Positions 15,756-24,844 of a stretch of DNA of 64,000 nt are shown here, one piece after another (positions within the stretch are counted from its first letter, which is position 1; each line of letters opens with the position of its first letter). The notes under the pieces are model-generated. The model made no database searches. It had not been told where the DNA came from and was given only the letters and a program-made list of their open reading frames with translations. Both the position numbers and the translations under genes were made by a program. The DNA is from Acinetobacter pittii. GTDB lineage: Bacteria > Pseudomonadota > Gammaproteobacteria > Pseudomonadales > Moraxellaceae. The DNA lies in the NCBI RefSeq assembly GCF_034067285.1, contig NZ_CP139286.1, forward strand, positions 1,798,001 to 1,862,000, given 5' to 3'.

Positions 15756-17099
15756 ATGAAAACGATAGATGCGAATACGATTATCAATCGCGAAAAACTG
15801 TCTCCCTTACAGTGGGTGGTTTTTATTCTAGGCTTTTTTGTCTTTTTCTGTGATGGTCTAGATACAGGAATTATTGGTTTTGTTGCCCCGGCATTACTAG
15901 ATGACTGGGGAATTACCAAGCCTCAACTTGCTCCAGTTTTAAGTGCTGCTTTAGTCGGTATGTCAATTGGCGCAATTATTTCGGGACCATTAGCCGATAA
16001 ATTTGGTCGTAAAGGTGTTATTGTTTTTACCAGCCTTTTATTTTCGATATTTACCATTTTGTGTGGCTTTGCCAATTCAACTCAAGACTTAATGATTTAT
16101 CGCTTTATTACTGGTGTAGGTCTAGGCGCGGCCATGCCAAACATCAGTACCATTGTCTCAGAATATATGCCTGTAAAACGTAAAGCATTTCTTACAGGTC
16201 TTGCTGGCTGTGGATTTATGCTGGGTATTTCTTGTGGTGGTGTGTTGTCAGCTTATCTATTAGAAAGCTATGGCTGGGCCAAAGTGATTATTATTGGCGG
16301 AAGCATTCCCCTAATTTTAGTGGTTGCTTTGTTGCTTAAATTACCTGAATCAACGCAATACTTAATTACACGTCATCAACAAGATAAAGCACAGCGTATC
16401 TTAGAAAACATTCAAGGTCATTCTTTTCAAGAGCCTGTAAAACTTGTTTTAACTCAAGCAGAAACTGCATCGGATGAAAATCCGGTTAAAGTAGTTTTAG
16501 GAAAATATCTTTGGGGTTCAAGCATGCTTTGGCTCTGCTGTTTTACTAGTCTTTTGGTGTTCTATCTTTTAACAAGCTGGATGCCAACGATTTTAAAAAC
16601 AGCAGGTTTCAGTACCCAACAGTTTAGTTTAATTGCCGCGATTTTCCCTTTTGGTGGTGTAATTGGCGCAACCATTATGGGATGGTACATGGATAAACTG
16701 AACCCAACTACAGTCATTAAATATTCATATCTGATTGCTTTCGTCCTATTCATTATTGCAGGTTTGGTGAGCTCAAATATTTTCTTATTGGGTCTTACTA
16801 TTTTCTTAATTGGTGCTTTACTCGCTGGTGCACAGTCTTCATTACTGCCACTTGCGGCTATGTTCTATCCAGCAGTATGCCGCGCGGTTGGAGTTTCATG
16901 GATGCATGGCATCAGTCGTATCGGTGCAATTTTAGGCGCTTTCTTTGGCTCTCTCATTTTCACTTTCAACCTAAGCTTAAGCGGTATTTTCTTTATTCTA
17001 GCAATACCAACCTTCATCTCATTTATTGCACTTAGCCTAAAAGTAATTTATGAGAAATCTAAACACAAACAAGTGTTAAAACTCGAAGAAAGTCTATAA
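15756..17099 (+). CDS. MFS transporter, aromatic acid:H+ symporter type
   Basis: The 447-residue permease has 12 predicted membrane helices. DGLDTGIIGFVAPAL in helix 1, GPLADKFGRKGV between helices 2 and 3, and GWYMDKLNP in the second half are features of the AAHS family, which includes PcaK, BenK and related importers. It is divergent from the iif-like operon and shares an operator layout with antABC, so an aromatic substrate of this pathway such as anthranilate or an indole derivative is likely. The substrate cannot be read from sequence. A GAAGGA ribosome site precedes the start. Confidence 0.85.
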   Translation: MKTIDANTIINREKLSPLQWVVFILGFFVFFCDGLDTGIIGFVAPALLDDWGITKPQLAPVLSAALVGMSIGAIISGPLADKFGRKGVIVFTSLLFSIFTILCGFANSTQDLMIYRFITGVGLGAAMPNISTIVSEYMPVKRKAFLTGLAGCGFMLGISCGGVLSAYLLESYGWAKVIIIGGSIPLILVVALLLKLPESTQYLITRHQQDKAQRILENIQGHSFQEPVKLVLTQAETASDENPVKVVLGKYLWGSSMLWLCCFTSLLVFYLLTSWMPTILKTAGFSTQQFSLIAAIFPFGGVIGATIMGWYMDKLNPTTVIKYSYLIAFVLFIIAGLVSSNIFLLGLTIFLIGALLAGAQSSLLPLAAMFYPAVCRAVGVSWMHGISRIGAILGAFFGSLIFTFNLSLSGIFFILAIPTFISFIALSLKVIYEKSKHKQVLKLEESL

Positions 17100-17116
17100 A
17101 TATTAATCGATAAATA

Positions 17117-17154
17117 AAAAACTGATTTAGTTGCCTAAATCAGTTTTTTTTATT
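17117..17154. terminator. Bidirectional terminator after the MFS gene
   Basis: AAAAACTGATTTAG and CTAAATCAGTTTTT arms pair perfectly around a TTGC loop (17131-17134), with A and T runs on opposite sides. It serves the convergent MFS and AraC genes. Confidence 0.9.
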
Positions 17155-17168
17155 TGGAAAATTAAATA

Positions 17169-18155
17169 TCAGAAAATTTTGCCTTTGGTCTCACTTGGGT
17201 TTTCTCCAAATTCTTCACGATATTCTTGAGAAAAACGGCTTAAATGGTTAAAGCCCCAGTCATACGCAAGCTTTGAAATAGAAACCTTTTTATCTGCTCC
17301 TGTAGTGCTCAAGATTTTGTAAATTTGTTGAAGACGATATTTTTTCAAATACGACATTGGGCTAGTGCCGTAGTATTGTTGAAATTCATCATACAATTTT
17401 GATTTTGAAACCCCAGCCAAACGCTGCAAGTCTTCTGCACAGATTTCTTCGTGCGCATGTTCAATAATAAAATTACGAACCTTTCGAATATAAGCTGGCT
17501 CATCTTGATGTGAGAGTGACTTTAAAGCTTTAGAGTAGTTGTTTTCTTGAGATAATAGTAAGGCTTTAATTACAAAATTTTCATAGTCTTCAGATAACAT
17601 CTGCAAACCATAAAAATTGCTATATTGCGATTTTAGCTGTAAAAAATTCTGAATATTCTTCCACCACGCTCCAATCAGTTGCTCAGAGTCTAAGTGCATT
17701 TCAGGGTTAAAAATGATAGGCGTTTCTATAGGTTTATTCAGTAAATCTGCAAGGACAATCTGCATACTTCGCTCAGGAATAACCACCTGAAATTTTCTAC
17801 AGTCTTTATCGATAATCAGATCTTGTTGATCATTATTTGAAACAATTAGGCCTCTGTTTTCATCAGATTGATAATGTGCACCACGAATGTTGAGAGCTTG
17901 TCGCCCTTGTATAGGTAAACTAATGCTATAAGCTTTTAAATTTGAGATGTTGATGGCAACATTTGCACCATAACTGATTGTGCCGATTGCCATTTTTTTA
18001 TTGGGCAAACGCATTCCGTCATAGTGGAAATCGAGATTATCTTTGTAAATTGTGTCTAGACGGTGTTCACCACAAATTGTGGACATTAGATTCTGCGCAA
18101 ATTCAGCTTTGCGTGAATAATGATTGAGTTCCATCTGTTGGCTGAGTGATATCAT
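17169..18155 (-). CDS. AraC/XylS-family transcriptional regulator
   Basis: The 328-residue protein has an AraC-binding-like N-terminal domain and a C-terminal HTH_18 domain with AGVSKSKLYDEFQQYYGTSP and YDWGFNHLSRFSQEYREEFG. It resembles the regulator at 9421-10479 in layout and in the end of its recognition region (GFNHLSRFSQEY against GFTHLGRFSQEY), so it may bind similar sites. It converges with the MFS gene. It probably belongs to the ant/iif region, as the indole-responsive or the anthranilate-responsive activator. The sequence does not tell which. Confidence 0.85.
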   Translation of the reverse strand: MISLSQQMELNHYSRKAEFAQNLMSTICGEHRLDTIYKDNLDFHYDGMRLPNKKMAIGTISYGANVAINISNLKAYSISLPIQGRQALNIRGAHYQSDENRGLIVSNNDQQDLIIDKDCRKFQVVIPERSMQIVLADLLNKPIETPIIFNPEMHLDSEQLIGAWWKNIQNFLQLKSQYSNFYGLQMLSEDYENFVIKALLLSQENNYSKALKSLSHQDEPAYIRKVRNFIIEHAHEEICAEDLQRLAGVSKSKLYDEFQQYYGTSPMSYLKKYRLQQIYKILSTTGADKKVSISKLAYDWGFNHLSRFSQEYREEFGENPSETKGKIF

Positions 18156-18433
18156 ATCCTTTTCACCTAGCTAAAACTTATTGCTAAAAAAGCAACTTGT
18201 ATGCCAATTAATACCCTTTAATTGACGAGTTTTCCTGAAAAATATCTAATCAAGAAAGAGAGTAAAGATTACTTTCTCACACTCTATTAGATTTTAAAAA
18301 TAGAAATAAGTTAAATACCTTTAAAGTATAATTTCATACCTTAACAAACTTATTTTATTAGTTTTTTTATAACAACTTATAGTAGAGATAAAGCATTATT
18401 TTGAATAGTAGGCGATCGTAAATTTTTAACGAA
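18156..18433. other. Non-coding interval upstream of the AraC gene
   Basis: AT-rich promoter region for the minus-strand AraC gene. TTGACG (from about 18221) followed 17 bp later by TCTAAT could be a plus-strand promoter, but no gene follows it. I see no convincing RNA gene or frame. Confidence 0.4.
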
Positions 18434-18467
18434 TAAAAAACCGCTTATATAGAATAAGCGGCTTTTA
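18434..18467 (-). terminator. Terminator after the hydroxybutyrate dehydrogenase gene
   Basis: CCGCTTAT (18441-18448) and ATAAGCGG (18454-18461) form a stem around a 5-nt loop. On the minus strand it is followed by TTTTTT. It lies just downstream of the dehydrogenase stop. Confidence 0.85.
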
Positions 18468-18480
18468 TAAAACAATTAAA

Positions 18481-19266
18481 TTATTGGGCCGTATAACCGC
18501 CATCCATCACGACAGCTTGGCCTGTTACCCCTCCTGCTTTTTCACTCGCAAGAAAAATTGCATAATCAGCGATTTCTTCAACAGAGAGTAAACGCTTTTG
18601 AGGAACCATTGCCAAAATTACATCCTCAAGTGCACTGTCTAAACTTACATTACGGGTTTTAGCCAAATCTGCAATTTGCCCACGAACCAATGGTGTATCT
18701 ACATACCCTGGACATAAAGCATTTACTGTAATACCGTCACGTGCACATTCTAATGCCGCAACTTTTGTTAGGCCAATCACGCCATGTTTAGCGCTGTTAT
18801 AACCTGCCTTTCCAGCAAAACCAATTAAGCCATTAATTGAAGCCATATTAATAATACGACCATATTTTTGAGCTTTCATGATTGGAAAAACGTGTTTAAT
18901 ACCAATAAATGCCCCTGTTAACATGACCTGAACTAGCTTTTGAAAAACAGCCGTTGGAAACTCTTCAATAGGCGCAACATGTTGAAAGCCAGCATTATTA
19001 ATTAAGATATCAACCGTACCAAAGGCCTTTTGAGTCAGCTCAATGGCTTGTTTATAAGCATCTTCATCAGTTACATCACATGGTGCAGATAATGCATCAA
19101 AACCTTGCTCTTTAAGTAAGTTCGCCGTTTCTTGGCACTTTTCAGCATTCATGTCAGAAATGACAACTTTGGCACCTTCTTGAGCAAATTTCTTAGCAAT
19201 CTCTAGACCGATACCACTTGCAGAACCTGTAATAAAAGCGACCTTACCGTCTAAAAGTTTTGTCAT
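18481..19266 (-). CDS. 3-hydroxybutyrate dehydrogenase, SDR family
   Basis: The enzyme interconverts D-3-hydroxybutyrate and acetoacetate with NAD. The 261-residue SDR has TGSASGIG (residues 13-20) for NAD binding, NNAG (about 90-93), the catalytic serine in NMASINGLIG and YNSAK. The C-terminal LALASEKAGGVTGQAVVMDGG-type ending (seen as GVTGQAVVMDGGYTAQ) is the close match to bacterial 3-hydroxybutyrate dehydrogenases. It follows a GntP-family permease gene by 33 bp on the same strand, and an atoDAEB set lies 4 kb away, supporting ketone-body use. The names bdhA and hbdH are both used for this enzyme. Confidence 0.85.
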   Translation of the reverse strand: MTKLLDGKVAFITGSASGIGLEIAKKFAQEGAKVVISDMNAEKCQETANLLKEQGFDALSAPCDVTDEDAYKQAIELTQKAFGTVDILINNAGFQHVAPIEEFPTAVFQKLVQVMLTGAFIGIKHVFPIMKAQKYGRIINMASINGLIGFAGKAGYNSAKHGVIGLTKVAALECARDGITVNALCPGYVDTPLVRGQIADLAKTRNVSLDSALEDVILAMVPQKRLLSVEEIADYAIFLASEKAGGVTGQAVVMDGGYTAQ

Positions 19267-19299
19267 TTATTTACTCCTTAATACTTATAACATGCTGAT

Positions 19300-20721
19300 T
19301 TAAACAATACCCGTTACGGTAAAGACCGTAATCACCACAAATACCGCTAATGTCTTAATTACTGTGACTGCAAAAATATCTTTATACGATTGTTTATGAG
19401 TTAAGCCTGTAACGGCGAGTAAAGTGATGACAGCACCATTATGCGGAAGCGTATCCATACCACCCGATGCCATCGCAACCACACGGTGCATAACTTCTGG
19501 TGGAATACCGGCGGCTAAAATCGCGGCGTTATAATGTTCAGCCATTGCACTTAAAGCGATACTCATACCACCAGAAGCTGAACCGGTAATACCTGCTAAA
19601 ACGGTTGTGGTCACCGCCCCATTCACTAAAGGATTTGTGAAGGTACTGCTCATTGCATGGCTAATCAGAGCAAAGCCTGGTAATGACGCAATAATTGCCC
19701 CGAAACCATACTCAGAAGCTGTATTCATCACTGCTAAAAGTGAGCCGCCAATACTGGCATTAATGCCCTCTTTGAAATTCGTCACTACACGCTGATAATC
19801 AAATAAAATTGCAGAAATAATCCCGACAATAAGTGCAAGGCCTACTGCCCAGATCGCACCAGTTTTCGCAACATCTACGGTGTAATCCGCTAGACCGACT
19901 GTGGCAAAATCAAAACCATTTGGATACCACTCTTTGATTGCTTTAGACAAATATTTATTCATTACTGCAACAAGAATAAGAGGTACAAAAGCTAAAAACT
20001 GACGCGCCGTACTTCCATTATTTTGCAAGTTCATATCGGCTTCAATTTCTTGAGACGAGGTATTGTCTACTCCAAAGCCAGAGTAGCCTTCACCTGCTTT
20101 TGCAGCAGCGCGGCGACGCCATTCTAAGTAAGCCAAACCCATACATAAAACAAAAATTGCACCAATAATTCCTAGAAATGGTGCGGCGTAAATATTGGTG
20201 CCAAAGAATGTGGTTGGAATTACGTTTTGGATTTGTGGCGTACCGGGCAATGCATCCATGGTAAAGGTAAATGCCCCAAGCGCGATGGTTCCCGGGATTA
20301 AACGTTTTGGAATATTCGCTTGTCTAAATAGCTGGTTTGCAAATGGATAAATGGCAAATACAGCAACAAATAAACTTACACCGCTATAGGTTAAAATTGC
20401 ACCTAAAAGTACAACGGTTAAAATTGCTTTTTTTGCCCCAATCCATCTCACAATAGTTCGTGCGATAGACTCAGCAATTCCTGACATTTCAACGACTTTA
20501 CCGAAAATTGCCCCCAGCAAAAACACAAGAAAGTAATCTTTAATAAAGTTCACCATTTTGGGCATAAAGACACCCGAATAAAACGGTAAAACATTGGCTG
20601 GATTAATGAGTAGAACAGCAAGTAAGGCACAAATTGGTGCCATGAGAATGACTGAAAAGCCCTTGTAAGCTGTATACATTAACAGCCCAAGCGAAAGTAG
20701 AATTACGAATAATTCCCACAT
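19300..20721 (-). CDS. GntP-family permease, probably for 3-hydroxybutyrate
   Basis: The 473-residue inner-membrane protein has about 12 to 14 hydrophobic segments and GntP-family motifs, including ALGAFTFTMDALPGTPQIQN, GITGSASGGMSIALS and MASGGMDTLPHNGAVIT (each quoted short). GntP members carry gluconate or other small hydroxy acids. Co-transcription with the 3-hydroxybutyrate dehydrogenase gene suggests that substrate here. A GGGAG ribosome site is 9 nt before the start. The hydroxybutyrate call is an inference from context. Confidence 0.85.
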   Translation of the reverse strand: MWELFVILLSLGLLMYTAYKGFSVILMAPICALLAVLLINPANVLPFYSGVFMPKMVNFIKDYFLVFLLGAIFGKVVEMSGIAESIARTIVRWIGAKKAILTVVLLGAILTYSGVSLFVAVFAIYPFANQLFRQANIPKRLIPGTIALGAFTFTMDALPGTPQIQNVIPTTFFGTNIYAAPFLGIIGAIFVLCMGLAYLEWRRRAAAKAGEGYSGFGVDNTSSQEIEADMNLQNNGSTARQFLAFVPLILVAVMNKYLSKAIKEWYPNGFDFATVGLADYTVDVAKTGAIWAVGLALIVGIISAILFDYQRVVTNFKEGINASIGGSLLAVMNTASEYGFGAIIASLPGFALISHAMSSTFTNPLVNGAVTTTVLAGITGSASGGMSIALSAMAEHYNAAILAAGIPPEVMHRVVAMASGGMDTLPHNGAVITLLAVTGLTHKQSYKDIFAVTVIKTLAVFVVITVFTVTGIV

Positions 20722-21103
20722 ATATTCTTTCTCCCTAAAGAATAGATATTAGGTTCAATAAAATTACCAAAAGATATTTAGGTTATCCCAAACCTAAAAT
20801 GATAAAAATCACAATATCTATGTGTGGTAATAGGTAAATGAGCTTAAAAATAAAATATCACTAAAATATTTAAAAACAATGTAATTTATTTAAATTTTAA
20901 AATATCAATAAAATACAGTTATTTATATAAATTTATTGGTAAAAACAAATTATTTAAAAACCATTATTAATTTATAAAACTTATTAATTATTGAGTAAAT
21001 TAAATCAATAATTTCATATTATTTAGTAAAGACAATTAAATAATATATTTTTTAAATTAATTTAATAAATATTTTCTTATCTGTGATCAGTATTTTTATA
21101 CGT
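20722..21103. other. Very AT-rich non-coding interval upstream of the GntP gene
   Basis: About 380 bp made largely of A/T runs with the GntP promoter at its left end. I found no frame with a credible ribosome site and no clear hairpin before the terminator at 21104. It could bind H-NS-like proteins, but the sequence alone does not show this. Confidence 0.4.
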
Positions 21104-21137
21104 AATAAAAAACCCACTTTATAATGAGTAGGTTCAA
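21104..21137 (-). terminator. Terminator after the lipoprotein gene
   Basis: Minus-strand reading gives GAACCTACT, a loop, AGTGGGTT and then TTTTTATTACG. The stem has one mismatch. It lies 50-80 bp after the lipoprotein stop. Confidence 0.65.
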
Positions 21138-21185
21138 TTAAAATTCAATATTATTCGACTGCCTTAAACACAGGCGCTTATACTT

Positions 21186-21614
21186 TTATTTCATTCGAGT
21201 TAGTCTTAAATTAAAGTCAGATGGAAGTAAAATTCGATATTCTATCTCTGCTCCTGGTTTGACTTCTGTTTCTTGGGAAGTTGCGATATTAGGGCACATT
21301 CCCCCACCAGTTTCTAATCTAAAGATATAATATTTAGGCTCAAGATAAATGGTAGCTATTTCGTTTGAACGAATTGAGAATGCTTTTTCGTTATTTACAT
21401 AAATATCATGAGTACAGCCAGATCCTAGAAAACCTTTATCTCTTAAAAAAGTAACTTTTGCTTGTTCAGGAGTCTGTTTCTTTAAATAGTTCTGATTGTA
21501 CACTCTCTCATTAGGTATTGGTTTTGCTGTATTTGAAACAACTGGGGCTGTTGAACACCCAATTAAACTCAAAACTAACCCTAAAAAAATGATTTTTCTC
21601 ATGACATTATCCAC
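21186..21614 (-). CDS. Small lipoprotein of unknown function
   Basis: The 142-residue product has a lipoprotein signal: RKIIFLGLVLSLIGC, with the lipobox LIGC giving a lipid-modified cysteine followed by ST, which suggests outer-membrane sorting. The rest is mainly beta with one cysteine pair (GSGCTHD and GGMCPN) that could form a disulfide. DUF2846-like lipoproteins look similar in the middle (FLRDKGFLGSGC then VYVN-like IYVNNEKAFSI and YYIFRLETG). The frame starts at a GTG (21614); the internal ATG five codons later, just before RKI, is equally possible. It stands alone with its own terminator. Confidence 0.7.
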   Translation of the reverse strand: MDNVMRKIIFLGLVLSLIGCSTAPVVSNTAKPIPNERVYNQNYLKKQTPEQAKVTFLRDKGFLGSGCTHDIYVNNEKAFSIRSNEIATIYLEPKYYIFRLETGGGMCPNIATSQETEVKPGAEIEYRILLPSDFNLRLTRMK

Positions 21615-21753
21615 TTTAATAACGAGTTAAATTTAAAAGTTAAGGATAATACAAATCCCCCGTGAGTAGTTTAAGTTTTTGAAAAAAGTATTTATTTTAT
21701 CTTCGTTATTCAATAGAATGCAGATATAAATTTTTATAAGAAAATGAAAAACT

Positions 21754-22140
21754 ATGTGGCTTAAATTTATATTATACCCTCTGGGCCTGTTTGTGCTGTG
21801 GCAAATCATTTTCATCATTGAACAGCTTTCTTTAGAATTTTTAAATGCGCCACAAATACTTGTAGCTATAATTGCACTGATCATAAATTGTGGTATGCAA
21901 ATTTTGATTGGGTATAAAGTTCCTCAAATAGCACCAAAATATAAGTTTGTAGCGAGTATTACATACATCATCTTATTCACTTTTTTAGTAGCAATTTACT
22001 CAACAACTATTTTATTAGAAGGCTTAAAAGTTGCTCCTCAAGCAATTTGGCTAGGTTATTTATTTTTTCATGTCGTTGGAATGGCTCTATATTTTGCAAA
22101 TAACACTGATGAATTCTGCTTGGATAACTTACTAAAGTAG
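21754..22140 (+). CDS. Four-helix membrane protein of unknown function
   Basis: The 128-residue protein has hydrophobic stretches near residues 5-26, 33-54, 66-88 and 95-115 with short loops, and a hydrophilic C-terminus (NNTDEFCLDNLLK). I do not recognise a family. It is a single gene between the lipoprotein (opposite strand) and a LysR regulator, about 110 bp before the latter. The start is supported by composition more than by a ribosome site, which is weak. Confidence 0.6.
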   Translation: MWLKFILYPLGLFVLWQIIFIIEQLSLEFLNAPQILVAIIALIINCGMQILIGYKVPQIAPKYKFVASITYIILFTFLVAIYSTTILLEGLKVAPQAIWLGYLFFHVVGMALYFANNTDEFCLDNLLK

Positions 22141-22253
22141 CTCAGCACATTGTTCTCTACTTTTTTCATAATTTTTTGTCAAAAAACATCATATTAGACA
22201 AATTTTCGTATAAATTACCCTTCTAGGTGAGCAGAGCAATCTAAAGGAATGAA

Positions 22254-23135
22254 ATGACGCTTAAACAATTAAAAGCTTTTTTAGCTCTTGCACGTACCCT
22301 CAACTATGCCAATGCATCACTAGAGCTACATTTAAGCCAGTCTGCTTTAAGCCTCACCATCAAAAGCCTAGAAGAAGAATTAGGCGGAAAGTTGTTTAAT
22401 CGTAATACACGCCGTGTCGAGCTTACCCAAGAAGGTAAATCCCTTATTCCATATGCTAAAAAATTACTCGCCAATTGGGACGAAATGGAAAACGATGTCA
22501 AACAACGTTTTAAGCTTAATCGTGGAACTTTAAGTATCGCCTCAATGCCCTTCGTGACTCATGCAATTTTGCCTGAAGTGATTCATCAATTTTTAGAGCT
22601 TCACCCCAACCTGAATTTTTCAATTCACGATATTCCAAATGAAACCATTATAGAAAAAGTACAAGATGGTATCTTCGAGCTTGGCATCTGCTTCGAACCT
22701 GATCTCACCGAAGGCTTAGAGTTTAAACCTCTGTTTGAAGAAGACTTCTTGGCTCTATTACCTAAGACTCACCCTCTTGCTCAATCGTCTTCTATCACAT
22801 GGCACGAGCTTTGTTCAAATCCATTCGTGACCTTACAAAAACCTTCAATTGTTCGATATTTAGTTGAGCAAAATTGTTTGCGAAATAATATAACGCTCGA
22901 CTTAAAAGTTGAATGTCATCAAATTTCATCACTTTCAAGTTTTGTGGCTTATGGAATTGGAGTAAGTGCTATTCCTAGACACTTTGCTAAACACATTGAT
23001 AAAGAACATAATGTTTTGATTGAGTTAAAAGATGAAGCTATTCATAAGACTGTAGGAATTGTTTATAAAAAGAACTTTGAAATTTCAAATATTTCTGCCC
23101 AATTTATTGAGGCTTTAGTTCAATATAAATTTTAA
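22254..23135 (+). CDS. LysR-family regulator next to the ato operon
   Basis: The 293-residue protein has an N-terminal winged helix-turn-helix (LKQLKAFLALARTLNYANAS, then LSQSALSLTIKSLEEELG) and a periplasmic-binding-like effector domain to the end. AAAGGA precedes the ATG at proper spacing. It lies 245 bp upstream of atoD in the same direction and is the best candidate for an activator responding to acetoacetate or short-chain acids. That is an inference; LysR genes are more often divergent from their targets. Confidence 0.85.
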   Translation: MTLKQLKAFLALARTLNYANASLELHLSQSALSLTIKSLEEELGGKLFNRNTRRVELTQEGKSLIPYAKKLLANWDEMENDVKQRFKLNRGTLSIASMPFVTHAILPEVIHQFLELHPNLNFSIHDIPNETIIEKVQDGIFELGICFEPDLTEGLEFKPLFEEDFLALLPKTHPLAQSSSITWHELCSNPFVTLQKPSIVRYLVEQNCLRNNITLDLKVECHQISSLSSFVAYGIGVSAIPRHFAKHIDKEHNVLIELKDEAIHKTVGIVYKKNFEISNISAQFIEALVQYKF

Positions 23136-23380
23136 AAAATTAAACACTGCATTTTACAGTGAGCTAATCCTACGCTTAAGCTAAATTTATTAATTATTAT
23201 AATTTTCAATGGCATGAGATGAATTTTTAAATTATTTTGCTTTATATGCTTCTGATCTTTTGTCGGTAATTTGATACCATTCATTGATTATACTTATTAA
23301 TCCTTTAAAAAAATTAACTTCTATAACATAAAATGTGATGCTAAAACTAAGATTACTAAGGGATATAGGATAACAATAGA

Positions 23381-24085
23381 GTGAATAAAGTTTATGCCAA
23401 TGCAGAGGCAGCACTGAAAGACGTTATTGCTGACAACCAGACACTTGCTGTAGGCGGTTTCGGTTTATGCGGAATTCCTGAAAAACTGATTGTTGCAGTT
23501 AAGCAAAGTGGTGTGACTGGTCTCACTTGTATTTCAAATAACGCAGGTGTAGATGATTTTGGTTTAGGTATTTTGCTTCAAACCAAACAAATCAAAAAAA
23601 TGATTTCTTCATATGTGGGTGAAAACAAAGAATTCGAGCGCCAATATTTAAATGGTGAACTTGATGTAGAACTTACCCCACAAGGTACTTTAGCTGAAAA
23701 GTTACGTGCTGGTGGTGCTGGAATTCCGGCCTTTTACACACAAACTGGTGTCGGTACACTTATTGCTGAAGGTAAAGAAGAACGTACCTTTAATGGCAAG
23801 AACTATATTTTAGAAGAATCTTTAACTGCAGATGTTGCTCTTGTTAAAGCATATAAGGCAGATAAAGCGGGTAATTTAGTATTCCGTAAAACTGCTCAAA
23901 ATTTTAATCCTGAATGTGCGATGGCTGGAAAAATTACTATCGCAGAAGTTGAACAGGTTGTTGAAATTGGTGAATTGGATCCGGATGAGATTCATCTACC
24001 AGGTATTTATGTCAACCGAATCATTCTCAATGCCACGCCAGAAAAGCGCATTGAACAAAAAACCATACGCACGGAGGCAGTATAA
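23381..24085 (+). CDS. atoD: 3-oxoacid/acetate CoA-transferase subunit A
   Basis: The 234-residue alpha subunit activates acetoacetate or short-chain fatty acids by CoA transfer from acetyl- or succinyl-CoA. It contains the family motif [12 protein letters not shown] (about residues 24-35), [14 protein letters not shown] [10 protein letters not shown] and [19 protein letters not shown]. The start is a GTG at 23381. The beta subunit gene follows after 1 bp. ScoA and AtoD are the same family; the downstream atoE and atoB favour the ato name. Confidence 0.88.
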   Translation: MNKVYANAEAALKDVIADNQTLAVGGFGLCGIPEKLIVAVKQSGVTGLTCISNNAGVDDFGLGILLQTKQIKKMISSYVGENKEFERQYLNGELDVELTPQGTLAEKLRAGGAGIPAFYTQTGVGTLIAEGKEERTFNGKNYILEESLTADVALVKAYKADKAGNLVFRKTAQNFNPECAMAGKITIAEVEQVVEIGELDPDEIHLPGIYVNRIILNATPEKRIEQKTIRTEAV

Positions 24086-24086
24086 A

Positions 24087-24728
24087 ATGGCTTGGTCACG
24101 TAATGAAATGGCACAACGTGCTGCACAAGAACTAGAAGACGGTTTTTATGTCAATTTGGGTATTGGCTTACCGACCCTAGTGGCTAACTATATTCCTGAA
24201 AATATTAATGTTTGGCTTCAATCTGAAAATGGCCTTTTAGGTATTGGTGAGTTTCCAACTGAAGAAACTGTTGATGCTGATTTAATTAATGCCGGTAAAC
24301 AAACAGTTACTGCACGTCCCGGCGCTGCCTTTTTCTCAAGCTCAGAATCTTTTGCCATGATCCGTGGTGGCCATGTCAACATTGCAATTTTAGGTGCAAT
24401 GGAAGTTTCTGAAAATGGTGACTTAGCTAACTGGATGATTCCGGGTAAAAAAGTCAAAGGTATGGGTGGTGCAATGGACTTGGTTGTTGGTGTTCAAAAA
24501 GTTGTTGTGCTTATGGAACATTGTGCAAAAGATGGCACGCCAAAAATCGTGAAAAACTGCAGTTTACCTTTAACAGGTAAAGGCGTGGTTCATCGCGTAA
24601 TTACTGACTTAGGCGTAATGGACATTACCCCCCAAGGCGTAGAACTCATTGAACTTGCTAAAGATGTTACGCTTGAACAGATTCAAGATGCTACAGGTGT
24701 TGAGTTTCACAAAACATTAGTCGCGTAA
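24087..24728 (+). CDS. atoA: 3-oxoacid/acetate CoA-transferase subunit B
   Basis: The beta subunit carries the catalytic glutamate, seen in the SENGLLG motif (about residues 48-54), and the [14 protein letters not shown] motif near the N-terminus. The frame is open further upstream, but the ATG at 24087 has GGAGG 10 nt before it (24073-24077) and lies 1 bp after the atoD stop, giving the normal 213 residues. It forms a heteromeric enzyme with the preceding gene product. Confidence 0.9.
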   Translation: MAWSRNEMAQRAAQELEDGFYVNLGIGLPTLVANYIPENINVWLQSENGLLGIGEFPTEETVDADLINAGKQTVTARPGAAFFSSSESFAMIRGGHVNIAILGAMEVSENGDLANWMIPGKKVKGMGGAMDLVVGVQKVVVLMEHCAKDGTPKIVKNCSLPLTGKGVVHRVITDLGVMDITPQGVELIELAKDVTLEQIQDATGVEFHKTLVA

Positions 24729-24751
24729 ATTTTAATTTTTAGTTAGCGAGA

Positions 24752-24785
24752 TAAGACTTAAGTTAGGAGGTGAGCTTAAGTCTTA
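24752..24785 (+). promoter_or_regulatory. Hairpin with a Shine-Dalgarno sequence in its loop, upstream of atoE
   Basis: TAAGACTTAAG (24752-24762) and CTTAAGTCTTA (24775-24785) form a perfect 11-bp stem. The 12-nt loop TTAGGAGGTGAG contains AGGAGGTGA, a nearly full complement of the 16S rRNA 3' end. No start codon lies at working distance; atoE begins 71 nt downstream with its own weaker AAGGA. There is no T-run, so it is not an ordinary terminator. Confidence 0.7.
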
Positions 24786-24844
24786 ACCCTTTTAAGCACC
24801 GGATGTGCTGTCTATAAATAAGAACGAGAAGGATTTTTTCAGCT

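Noticed and set aside
23916..24086. Upstream extension of the atoA frame into atoD
   Set aside because: The GGAGG-preceded ATG at 24087 gives the normal protein length and 1-bp gene spacing; the extension lacks family similarity.
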